A stretch of DNA of 64,000 nucleotides, taken from NCBI RefSeq assembly GCF_037943105.1, contig NZ_CP149803.1, positions 744,001-808,000 on the forward strand, read 5' to 3'. Positions 1 through 8,084 of the stretch are shown here, piece after piece (position 1 is the stretch's first letter; each line of letters opens with the position of its first letter). A program made the position numbers and the translations under genes. The notes under the pieces are model-generated. The model made no database searches. It had not been told where the DNA came from and worked only from the letters and a program-made list of their open reading frames with translations. This DNA is from Pseudomonas sp. TMP9 (GTDB lineage Bacteria; Pseudomonadota; Gammaproteobacteria; Pseudomonadales; Pseudomonadaceae).

Positions 1-2150
1 GCGGCTTGCACCACTTTTTGTATGCCAGGGTAGAGGTACGCATAGTCGTAGCCGTTTTCGGCACCGAACATTTGCTGCATGCGTGCTTTGACCTCTTCAT
101 TAACCTGGTTGATTTGCGGCAGCCCGAGGGTGGCGATAAAGGCGCCGATTAAGCGTTTGCCGGGCAGGTCGATGCCTTCACCAAAAGCGCCGCCGAGAAC
201 GGCAAAACCAATCCCCTCAGAGTGCAGGGTGAAGCTGTCGAGAAAGCCCTGACGCTCGCCCTCGTTCATGCTGCGGGTTTGCACGCTGGTGGGGATCTCG
301 GGCTGCAACGCGGCGAATAACTCGCGCACCTGTTCCAGGTAGGCGTAGCTGCTGAAGAACGCGAGGTAGTTACCCGGCTCGCGCTGGTATTGCTCGGCCA
401 TCAGCCGGCAAATCGGCGCCAGGCTGGATTCACGATGTTGGTAGCGGGTCGATAAGTTACTCACCACGCGCACGCTAAGTTGTTCGGCGGCGAAGGGCGA
501 GGCCACATCAATCCATTGTGCTTCTGGCGGCAGGCCAAGCAGGTCGCGGTAGTAGTTATCCGGCCGTAACGTGGCCGAAAACAATGTGGTGCTATGCGCA
601 TCGCTGAAGCGACTGGCGATAAACGGCGCGGGCACCACGTTGCGCACGCACAGGGTGGTGTCGATGCTCAGCGCCTGCTGGGTTTGCCGGGTGATGTCGA
701 ACAACGAGTGCGGGCCATAGGCCTCACTCAAACGGCAGAACAGCATGGCCGCCAGATAGAACTGCAGCAGGATGCGGTCGTTGCCGTTTGGCTGTTCGCT
801 CAGGTGATCGGTGATCGCGCTGACGGCTTTTTGCAGGGTGGCGACGAACAGCTCGGGCACCAGCGGATAAATCTGGTAATCCCCTGTTTGCACCCGATTG
901 AGTTGCTCCCAGTGCCGGCTGACCCGTTGCAATGCGCTGCGCAACCCCGCGGGTGCGTGTTGGCAGAGCTGGTGGAACAGCCCTTGATCCAGCTCGGCGG
1001 TGTACATGCCGCGCGCCCGGTCGACCAAGTTGTGTGCCTCGTCCACCAGCACCGCGACGCGCCACTCGTTGAGCAGCGTCAGGCCATAGAGCAGGGCGTT
1101 CATGTCGAAGTAATAGTTGTAGTCGCCCACCACCACATCAGCCCAGCGGCACAGCTCCTGGCTCAGGTAGTAGGGGCACACCTGATGCTGAAGAGCGATG
1201 CGCCGTACCTGCTCATGGGTCAGCCAGCTTTGTTCAAGGGCCGCTAAACGCGCGGCGGGCAGACGGTCATAAAAGCCTTTGGCCAGCGGGCAAGATTCGC
1301 CATGGCAGCTTTTGTCCGGGTGCTCACACGCCTTATCACGGGCGACATGTTCCAGCACCCGTAGCGGCGAGCCTTGCGCTTGCTCGCGCAGGCTGTGCAG
1401 GGCGTCTAGGGCTAAACGCCGACCGGGGGTTTTGGCGGTGAGAAAGAACAAGCGATCCAGTTGCTGACCGGGCATCGCTTTGAGCTGCGGGAACAGCGTG
1501 CCCAGTGTTTTACCAATGCCCGTGGTGGCTTGCGCCAGCAAGGTATGACCATCGCGGGCGCTGCGATACACCGCTTCGGCCAGTTGCCGTTGCCCGTGCC
1601 GGAAGCTCGGGTAGGGGAAACTCAAGGTCTCTAGGTAGCGGTCACGCCGTTTGCGGTGGGCTTGCTCCTGCAGCGCCCAGCTCAAAAAGTGCTGGCACTG
1701 TTGCGCGAAGAAGGCGTGCAGTTCATCGGCGCGGTGTTCTTCGACAAAGGCATGCTCGGCGTGGCTCATCACGTCGAAATACACCACCGCCAGCTCAACC
1801 TTCTGCAGGTTGAACTGTTGGCAGAGCAGCCAGCCATACACCTTGAGCTGCGCCCAATGCAGCAGCCGATGATTGGCCGGGATGCGGCTGATGTCGCCGC
1901 GGTGGGTCTTGATCTCTTCTAAGCGATTGGCCAGGGGGTCATAACCGTCGGCGCGGCCACTGACCAGCAGCGTTTGGTAGGTCCCGCTGAGCGGTAACTC
2001 GGCCAGGTAGTGATCGCCCCGGCGACCGACCACGGTCTGGTGCCCGGCCATGCCTTCCTGCGCGGTGGGCGATGGCGTGAAGCGCAGGTCAAGGTCGCCT
2101 TGTTTGGCGGTGAACTCACACAGCGCGCGCACTGCCACCCGATAACTCAT
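1..2150 (-). CDS. Rad3/DinG-type DNA helicase with N-terminal nuclease-like domain (3' end outside window)
   Basis: Predicted ATP-dependent Fe-S DNA helicase; the C-terminus lies beyond the left edge. The N-terminal ~100 residues hold a PD-(D/E)XK/Cas4-like signature (GRADGYD, then EEIKTHRGD). Walker A is ATTGIGKT near residue 213 and the DEAH box VDEAHN is near residue 370. Between them are cysteines (CEHPDKSCHGESC, then CPYYLSQELC and ADVVVGDYNYYFD), the 4Fe-4S arrangement of XPD/DinG helicases. Its ATG overlaps the TGA of the upstream nuclease gene as ATGA, so the two are probably translationally coupled. The role in DNA repair is inferred from the domains and the FAN1 neighbour. Confidence is high for the family, moderate for nuclease activity. 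Confidence 0.88.
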   Translation of the reverse strand, partial: MSYRVAVRALCEFTAKQGDLDLRFTPSPTAQEGMAGHQTVVGRRGDHYLAELPLSGTYQTLLVSGRADGYDPLANRLEEIKTHRGDISRIPANHRLLHWAQLKVYGWLLCQQFNLQKVELAVVYFDVMSHAEHAFVEEHRADELHAFFAQQCQHFLSWALQEQAHRKRRDRYLETLSFPYPSFRHGQRQLAEAVYRSARDGHTLLAQATTGIGKTLGTLFPQLKAMPGQQLDRLFFLTAKTPGRRLALDALHSLREQAQGSPLRVLEHVARDKACEHPDKSCHGESCPLAKGFYDRLPAARLAALEQSWLTHEQVRRIALQHQVCPYYLSQELCRWADVVVGDYNYYFDMNALLYGLTLLNEWRVAVLVDEAHNLVDRARGMYTAELDQGLFHQLCQHAPAGLRSALQRVSRHWEQLNRVQTGDYQIYPLVPELFVATLQKAVSAITDHLSEQPNGNDRILLQFYLAAMLFCRLSEAYGPHSLFDITRQTQQALSIDTTLCVRNVVPAPFIASRFSDAHSTTLFSATLRPDNYYRDLLGLPPEAQWIDVASPFAAEQLSVRVVSNLSTRYQHRESSLAPICRLMAEQYQREPGNYLAFFSSYAYLEQVRELFAALQPEIPTSVQTRSMNEGERQGFLDSFTLHSEGIGFAVLGGAFGEGIDLPGKRLIGAFIATLGLPQINQVNEEVKARMQQMFGAENGYDYAYLYPGIQKVVQA

Positions 2151-3787
2151 GCCGCCAGCCAGCTTACGTAACACACGTCGACGGCAATACCGTGCTGCGC
2201 GGCGAACGCCAGCCAGCGTTTCTGGTTGTCTTGCAGGCGGTCGCCGGGGCCTTTTACTTCGATCATGCGGTAGCGTTGCTGCTGCGGGTAAAACTGGATC
2301 AGGTCAGGCATGCCGGCACGATTGGCTTTGAGGTCTTGCAGCATGCGGCTGAAACACGCCCGCAAATCCTGCGCTGGGATGCACTGCAGCGCCATCTGCA
2401 ACAGCGGTTCATCAAGCAGTGCCCAGACTACAAAGGGTGACTGGATGCCGTTTTTCTCGCGGTATCGTTCAAGCATCAGCTGCGGGTAGTCAGGGCGCTC
2501 AAGGCGCGCCAGGCATTGCTCGAACAGCAGGTGCCGGCGGGGATAGAACTCGGGGCTATAAAGGTCTACCGGGCCTGTATGGAAGGGGTGAAAAAACGCC
2601 CCGGGCAGCGGCGCGAAGATGGCATCCCAACACAGCAGGCCGAACAGGCTGCAGAGCAAGGTGTTTTCCAGGTAATGCACCGGTGCGTCATCGCTGTGCA
2701 GGTGGTTGCGCACGGCAATTTCTACACCGCCGCGCTCCGGCACGGCTAAGGCTACTTCAAGGCGTGACTCGCTCGTCACCTTGGGCTGTTTCGGCACCGG
2801 CCTGCCCAGCTTGCGGCCCAGGCGGGTGAGGGCGCGTTCAAGGCGCTGGCGCTCTTCATCGCTGCCAGGTTGTTGGCTAAAGCTGCTGGCCTGCTCATAA
2901 GCCTCGGTGTAACGGTTTAGCGATTCCAATACACGAATCTGCCGCCAGCGCGCCTGGCCGTGAGTGCTGCGCTGATAAAGCCTCAAGGCTGATTCCAGCT
3001 CGCCACGCTTTTCCTCGTGTTGAGCGATTTGAAACAACAACCGCGATTGGCGGCCGCACAGGTAAGGGTTGCTCGATGAGAAGGCCAACAGTGCCGGCAC
3101 AATCGTCTCAACGGCGTCGCCCTCCTCGAAGCGCACCCGCAGCCCGCGCACATGCAGGTAGTCATCAATGTCTTGGCGGCTTTGAAAGCCCCGTGACTGC
3201 GGGCTGATATCGACCGCCTCGTAGCGAAAGATGCCCAGATCCGCCAAGACAAACTCCGACCAGTCCTGAGCCAGATTGCCGAAAAACATCAGGCGCAGAC
3301 GGTCGCACAGCTCGCCCACCTGCAGGCTCAACAGTTGATCTTCCAGTACCGGGCACCAGCTCGCAAAGGACTGAGCCGGCAAGTCTTGCGTCAGCAATTG
3401 CTCGACCAATTCAGTTTTCTTTTGGGCGGCGCGTTTGTCGGCAAGGGGCAGGTGCGCCAACAGCTCATCTTTGCGCAACAAGTCGGCAATCTCCGACGTC
3501 GTCAGCGCGGTATCGTCGCTCAGCCAGCCGAGTTCAAGCGCAGGCTGAGCCGCCTTTAGGCAATCGCCGATTTCCGGGTAGTCGAGCTTGCTCAGGCGAA
3601 AGTGACTGCCGCGCCGCATGATCATCCGCACTAATATTGCTTGGGATGGCCACTGCAGCTGCTGGAAGGTTGCAATAAAGGCCTGCTCCTCAGTTGTCAG
3701 CAGGTCGGCGTAGCGCCCACCGACCCAAACGAGTGCAGTGCGGAAGTTGCTCAGGTAGTACAGCTCGGGGGGAAGCGGGGCAGGCAT
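2147..3787 (-). CDS. fan1: FAN1-type VRR-NUC structure-specific nuclease
   Basis: 546 residues, close to the roughly 560 I recall for the Pseudomonas FAN1 homologue. The C-terminus carries the VRR-NUC catalytic set: MPDLIQFYP followed by MIEVKGPGD (metal-binding D and E-x-K, near residues 490-512). FAN1 is a 5'-flap and interstrand-crosslink repair nuclease in eukaryotes, and the Pseudomonas enzyme is known to cut flaps. The start MPAPLPPELYYLSNF at 3787 was chosen because a longer frame from 3916 would run through a LexA box at 3799-3814. The stop overlaps the helicase start. Crosslink repair as the in vivo role is an inference. Confidence 0.88.
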   Translation of the reverse strand: MPAPLPPELYYLSNFRTALVWVGGRYADLLTTEEQAFIATFQQLQWPSQAILVRMIMRRGSHFRLSKLDYPEIGDCLKAAQPALELGWLSDDTALTTSEIADLLRKDELLAHLPLADKRAAQKKTELVEQLLTQDLPAQSFASWCPVLEDQLLSLQVGELCDRLRLMFFGNLAQDWSEFVLADLGIFRYEAVDISPQSRGFQSRQDIDDYLHVRGLRVRFEEGDAVETIVPALLAFSSSNPYLCGRQSRLLFQIAQHEEKRGELESALRLYQRSTHGQARWRQIRVLESLNRYTEAYEQASSFSQQPGSDEERQRLERALTRLGRKLGRPVPKQPKVTSESRLEVALAVPERGGVEIAVRNHLHSDDAPVHYLENTLLCSLFGLLCWDAIFAPLPGAFFHPFHTGPVDLYSPEFYPRRHLLFEQCLARLERPDYPQLMLERYREKNGIQSPFVVWALLDEPLLQMALQCIPAQDLRACFSRMLQDLKANRAGMPDLIQFYPQQQRYRMIEVKGPGDRLQDNQKRWLAFAAQHGIAVDVCYVSWLAA

Positions 3788-3798
3788 GGCGGTTATCA

Positions 3799-3814
3799 CT
3801 GTATTCTTGTACAG
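3799..3814 (-). promoter_or_regulatory. LexA (SOS) box upstream of fan1
   Basis: The + strand reads CTGTATTCTTGTACAG, an exact CTGT-N8-ACAG match matching the idealised gammaproteobacterial LexA site at 12 of 16 positions. It lies 11 bp upstream of the fan1 ATG. This suggests damage induction of both genes of the operon. LexA binding itself is inferred. Confidence 0.7.
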
Positions 3815-4130
3815 GATTGTCCGTGTTGTAGCGCTTGGGAGCAACTGCAGTGTTGGGTGTGGCCTAATCAGTCGGCGTGCTTGGGTGATGGCGCTGCAGC
3901 CTGGCCCAGTGCTCATGCTGTCAGCAATATCGTTAGCCCGTTAAGTAAAAAATATGACAAGGTCATGAGCTGGCTGATTAGACCTAAACTGCGCGCAGTC
4001 GCCGTTAGGCCGGCGCCTGGGCAGCCTCTGATTGGAATTTACCCTGTGCTTGATGGTCGAGTTATTGCCCGCGAGCTTTTGCTAGCTAGGCTTTCAAGTG
4101 CCACCGTTTTTTGCTTTAAGGAGTCTCACC
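3815..4130. other. Intergenic region between divergent fan1 and osmF-like operons
   Basis: No gene is supported here. It must contain the divergent promoters. An AAGGAG ribosome-binding site at 4118-4123 serves the osmF-like gene. Open frames across it are shadows. Confidence 0.5.
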
Positions 4131-5054
4131 ATGACATTTATACAGCGCAGTTCGGCTCTGCTTTTGGCCGGCTTACTGGCCGCAGGCAGCGCTTTCGCTC
4201 AAGCGGATGCCCCGGTGCGGGTAGGCTCCAAAATCGACACCGAAGGCAAGTTGCTGGGCAATATGATCGTGCTGGCGCTTGAAGCCCGCGGCATCAAAAC
4301 CGAGAACAAGTCAGGCTTGGGTAACACCAAGGTGATGCGCGGCGCCCTAATAGCCGGTGAGATTGACCTCTACCCGGAGTACACCGGCAACGGCGCCTTT
4401 ATGTTTGGCGAAGAGTCCAACCCCGTGTGGAAAGACGCAAAAGCCGGCTACGAGCGCGTTAAGGCGCTGGACTATGCGCAAAACAACATTGTTTGGTTGA
4501 CCCCCTCGCCGGCCAACAACACCTGGGCGATTGCCATTCGCCAAGATGTCGCCACCCCTAACCAGCTGAAAACGCTGGATGACCTGAGCCAGTGGCTGGG
4601 CACAGGCGGGCAGTTCAAGTTGGCGGCCTCGGCTGAGTTTGTCGAGCGCTCGGACGCGCTGCCGGCCTTCCAAACGGCCTATAACTTCACCCTCAAGCCC
4701 GACCAACTGCTGACGCTGGCCGGTGGCGATACGGCGGTGACGATTCGTGCGGCCGGTGAGCAAACCTCTGGCGTTAATGCGGCCATGGCCTATGGCACAG
4801 ATGGCGCTGTCGCGGCCTTGGGCTTGGTGATTCTGGATGACCCCAAAGGCGTGCAACCTATCTACGCGCCGGCGCCGATTGTTCGCGAAGACGCACTCAA
4901 GCAGCAGCCAGAAATCGCCGAGGCGCTGGCGCCGGTATTCGCCCTGCTGGATGGCCCCACGCTGCAACGCCTGAATGCCAAAATTCAACTTGAAGGCCAG
5001 GACGCCAAGAAGGTTGCCGCAGACTTTCTCAAGGCCAAAGGGCTGCTGCAATAA
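4131..5054 (+). CDS. osmF: Glycine betaine/quaternary-amine ABC transporter substrate-binding protein
   Basis: 307 residues, like E. coli OsmF/YehZ. An N-terminal signal peptide (SSALLLAGLLAAGSAFAQA) precedes an OpuAC-type binding domain with VGSKIDTEGKLLGNM and DLYPEYTGNGA, typical of this family. It should be periplasmic and bind a compatible solute or choline-like amine. The start at 4131 is preceded by AAGGAG; an in-frame ATG at 4098 has no such site. It is the first gene of a four-gene importer operon in the E. coli osmF-yehY-yehX-yehW order. The exact ligand cannot be read from sequence. Confidence 0.87.
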   Translation: MTFIQRSSALLLAGLLAAGSAFAQADAPVRVGSKIDTEGKLLGNMIVLALEARGIKTENKSGLGNTKVMRGALIAGEIDLYPEYTGNGAFMFGEESNPVWKDAKAGYERVKALDYAQNNIVWLTPSPANNTWAIAIRQDVATPNQLKTLDDLSQWLGTGGQFKLAASAEFVERSDALPAFQTAYNFTLKPDQLLTLAGGDTAVTIRAAGEQTSGVNAAMAYGTDGAVAALGLVILDDPKGVQPIYAPAPIVREDALKQQPEIAEALAPVFALLDGPTLQRLNAKIQLEGQDAKKVAADFLKAKGLLQ

Positions 5055-5102
5055 GCTCGCAGACAGCATCGCGCTGCAGCGGCAACTGCGGTGGTTAGCG
5101 CC

Positions 5103-6290
5103 ATGAGCTTAGCGGCCCAGCCGCGTTGGCAAACGGCGCAAGCCGCCCTCACGTTGTTGGCAGTGGCGGCTTTATGGGCGCTGCCGCTGGTGCGGGTGGC
5201 GCCCAATCGCCTGGTATCCGGTGAGGCCGTTTCATTCTTCGCTTTGTTGCACGGGCCGGTGTGGGCGGCGGCGGTGCTTCTGGCTGGGCTGTTGGTGCTT
5301 TCGCTGGCACCGCCAAAGCGCCTCTATTTGTGGCTGATCGTCGCGGCGGCAACACTTTTAGCGGTGGGGCTTGGCGTTCTGGCGGCCAACCACGCCGCTC
5401 ACGTGGTGCAGGCGAGTGCGCCGTTTGCCCGCACCGCGTTGGGCAGTGGCCTTTGGCTGGTCTGGTTGCTGCTGGGTCTAGTGCTGGCCGACGCGCTGCA
5501 AACATTGTGCGCGGGCAGGGCGGCGCGCGTGGGTGTGGCCATGACGGTTTTGCTACCGTTAGTGTTTTTGCTCGCCAGCGGCGGCGCCGATGAGTTGTCG
5601 ATCATCAAGGAGTACGCCAACCGCCGCGATGAGTACTGGGGCCTGATCGCACGGCATTGCCAGATCGTCGCCTTGGCCCTGCTCTTTACCTTAGCCATTG
5701 GCCTGCCGCTGGGGTGGGCCACGCACCGTTATGGGCGAGTCGGGCGGGTGATGTTCCCGCTGCTCAATATCATCCAAACCATTCCCTCGATTGCCCTGTT
5801 TGGTCTGCTGATGGCGCCACTGGCGTGGCTGGCGGTGAGCTGGCCGGTGCTGGGTCGTGCGGGTATCAGTGGCGTGGGCCTGGCACCTGGGGTTTTAGCG
5901 TTGACCTTGTACAGCTTGCTGCCAGTGGTGCGCGGCACGTTAGCTGGGCTGGCGCAGGTGCCCTCAGCCGTCACTCAAGCGGCGCAAGGTTTGGGTTTTA
6001 CACCGGCGCAATTGTTTTGGCAGGCGCAGGTGCCGTTGGCGCTGCCTGTGGTGTTGAGCGGTGTGCGCGTTGCCAGTATTCAGGCGGTGGGCTTGGCGGC
6101 GGTGACCGCGCTGATTGGTGCCGGTGGGCTGGGCAGCTTGATGTTTGAAGGTTTGTTTAGCAGCGCTCAAGATTTAGTGCTGCTCGGCGTCGTGCCCATC
6201 GTCGCACTGGGGATACTGGTAGACGGCCTGTTCAAACTGCTGATCGGCCAGACTCGCTCAGCCACCGCTCATAGAGAGTTAGCGCCGTGA
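5103..6290 (+). CDS. ABC transporter permease, YehY-like
   Basis: About 395 residues with multiple hydrophobic segments. The first half is an extra membrane region and the second a BPD_transp_1 domain, with the EAA-type loop around GLAQVPSAVTQAAQGLGF. Length and architecture match E. coli YehY (about 385 residues). An in-frame GTG 12 bp upstream (5091) is an alternative start. It overlaps the ATPase gene by 4 bp (GTGA). It forms the membrane channel together with the smaller permease encoded two genes downstream. Confidence 0.85.
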   Translation: MSLAAQPRWQTAQAALTLLAVAALWALPLVRVAPNRLVSGEAVSFFALLHGPVWAAAVLLAGLLVLSLAPPKRLYLWLIVAAATLLAVGLGVLAANHAAHVVQASAPFARTALGSGLWLVWLLLGLVLADALQTLCAGRAARVGVAMTVLLPLVFLLASGGADELSIIKEYANRRDEYWGLIARHCQIVALALLFTLAIGLPLGWATHRYGRVGRVMFPLLNIIQTIPSIALFGLLMAPLAWLAVSWPVLGRAGISGVGLAPGVLALTLYSLLPVVRGTLAGLAQVPSAVTQAAQGLGFTPAQLFWQAQVPLALPVVLSGVRVASIQAVGLAAVTALIGAGGLGSLMFEGLFSSAQDLVLLGVVPIVALGILVDGLFKLLIGQTRSATAHRELAP

Positions 6291-7264
6291 TCGAATTTAA
6301 CAACGTTGGTAAAACCTACGGCCAAACGCCTGATGCAGCCAAAGCGCTGGACGATGTCAGTCTGCGCATTGGTCGGGGTGAGTTGGTGGTGTTGATTGGT
6401 GCTTCGGGGTCGGGCAAGTCCACCTTGCTGAAAATGATCAACCGCATGGAGCAGCCTGATGCCGGCAGCGTCAAGCTCGACGGCCAAGACATTGCGCAGG
6501 TGCCGGTGCGTCAACTGCGCCTGCGCATGGGCTATGTCATTCAGTCGGTGGGGTTGTTTCCGCACTGGACAGTGGCGCGCAATATTGGCGTGGTGCCGAG
6601 CATGCTCGGCTGGTCGCCGCAGCGCATAGCCGCTCGCGTGACTGAGTTGTTAAGCCTGTTTGATCTGGACCCGGCCACTTACGGCCCACGCTACCCGCAC
6701 CAATTATCGGGTGGCCAGCAGCAACGCGTAGGGGTGGCGCGTGCATTGGCGGGCGACCCGGAAGTGCTGCTGATGGACGAGCCCTTTGCCGCGCTGGACC
6801 CGCTGATCCGCACGGCCCTGCAGGATGAGGTCAAGCGTATTCACCAGACCTCGGGCAAGACCATCGTTATGGTCACCCACGACATCGACGAGGCCCTGCA
6901 CTTAGGCACGCAAATTGTGCTGCTGGAGCAGGGCCGTATTGTGCAAGTCGGCTCGCCGCTGGCGCTGCTGAGCAATCCCGCCAATGACCAAGTGGCCGAC
7001 TTTATTGGCCGTAGCGATGTCGGTATTAAGCTGCTTTCGCTGCAGCGCGCGGGCAGTCTGGCGCGGGCGCAAGCGCCCCATAGCGGGCCGAGCTTGGCCG
7101 CTAGCGCCAGCCTGCGCGAGGCGGTTTCGACGCTGGCGCAGCACGGCTGCAACACCCTTAATCTGCTGGATGAAACAGGCGCGCACGCGGGGGTGCTGCA
7201 CGCCGCTGACCTGTTTAGCCGCGCGCATAATGACGCGCCGCTGATAGGCACGCAGCATGCTTAA
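6287..7264 (+). CDS. Quaternary-amine ABC transporter ATP-binding protein, YehX-like
   Basis: 325 residues. Walker A is GASGSGKST, the signature is [15 protein letters not shown] and Walker B is [12 protein letters not shown], followed by the H-loop [12 protein letters not shown]-terminal tail of about 80 residues resembles the CBS-type regulatory extension of OpuCA/YehX proteins. The gene starts with GTG inside the stop of the preceding permease gene and overlaps the next permease gene by 8 bp, so the operon is tightly coupled. It energises import of the OsmF ligand. Confidence 0.9.
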   Translation: MIEFNNVGKTYGQTPDAAKALDDVSLRIGRGELVVLIGASGSGKSTLLKMINRMEQPDAGSVKLDGQDIAQVPVRQLRLRMGYVIQSVGLFPHWTVARNIGVVPSMLGWSPQRIAARVTELLSLFDLDPATYGPRYPHQLSGGQQQRVGVARALAGDPEVLLMDEPFAALDPLIRTALQDEVKRIHQTSGKTIVMVTHDIDEALHLGTQIVLLEQGRIVQVGSPLALLSNPANDQVADFIGRSDVGIKLLSLQRAGSLARAQAPHSGPSLAASASLREAVSTLAQHGCNTLNLLDETGAHAGVLHAADLFSRAHNDAPLIGTQHA

Positions 7265-8000
7265 GCCGCGCTGCGCCTGGTTGGGCGACAAGCTGCTGTT
7301 GGCCGCATTGTTGTTGGCCGCATTGGTGGTGGGTCTGCCCCATAGCGAGCCGCTGTTCGCCAGCTTGTTCCCGCAGTTAGAGCGCCCGGTTTACCGCCAA
7401 GAACCGTTCACCCAACTGCTTTGGCAACACCTGTTGCTGGTGGGCGTGTCGGGCGCGGCTGCAGTTGCAGTCGGTACGCTGGCAGGCGTCTGGGTAACCC
7501 GTCCGGCGGGGCGTGCTTTTCGCCCGGTGCTGGAAACGCTGGTGTCCATGGGGCAAACGCTGCCCCCCGTCGCCGTGTTGGCACTGGCGGTGCCAGCGGT
7601 GGGGTTTGGTGAACTGCCCGCCTTGATCGCGCTAACGCTGTATGGCTTGCTGCCGGTGGTGCAAGGCACCATCAGTGGCTTACAAGGCGTACCGACTCCG
7701 GTGCTGCAAGCCGCCAACGGCATGGGCCTGTCGGCGTGGCAGCGGTTGCGGCAAGTCGAAGCTCCGCTGGCCATGCCCGTGTGGTTGGCGGGTGTGCGCA
7801 CCTCAGTCATTATCAATATTGGCACCGCCGCCATTGCCTCCACTGTGGGCGCGAAAACCCTAGGTTCACCCATCATCGTCGGTTTGAGCGGCTTCAACAC
7901 CGCCTATGTGTTACAAGGCGCGGTTGTTGTGGGCATGCTGGCTGTGGTGGTGGACATGGGCTTTGAGCGCCTGGCTCGGCGCGTAGACTGGGCGCACTGA
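7257..8000 (+). CDS. ABC transporter permease, YehW-like
   Basis: 247 residues with about five or six membrane segments and a permease loop at [19 protein letters not shown]. coli YehW is about 243 residues. It overlaps the end of the ATPase gene by 8 bp and is the last gene of the osmF-like operon. Two different permease subunits with one ATPase and one binding protein is the known Yeh/OpuC layout. Confidence 0.87.
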   Translation: MLKPRCAWLGDKLLLAALLLAALVVGLPHSEPLFASLFPQLERPVYRQEPFTQLLWQHLLLVGVSGAAAVAVGTLAGVWVTRPAGRAFRPVLETLVSMGQTLPPVAVLALAVPAVGFGELPALIALTLYGLLPVVQGTISGLQGVPTPVLQAANGMGLSAWQRLRQVEAPLAMPVWLAGVRTSVIINIGTAAIASTVGAKTLGSPIIVGLSGFNTAYVLQGAVVVGMLAVVVDMGFERLARRVDWAH

Positions 8001-8084
8001 GTCAGCTCCAGCACTGTTGCTGTGACGACAAAGACGGTTAGACAGTCGCAGTTGCACACGCTCGATTAGAGATGGATACCGTCC

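Noticed and set aside
594..1813. Several forward open frames
   Set aside because: They are shadows of the leftward helicase gene, whose motifs are clear.
3788..3916. Longer start of the FAN1 gene
   Set aside because: It would place the LexA box inside the coding region, and the added residues lack family similarity.
4347..5069. Reverse frame of 240 codons
   Set aside because: Antisense shadow of the osmF-like gene; no ribosome-binding site or motif.
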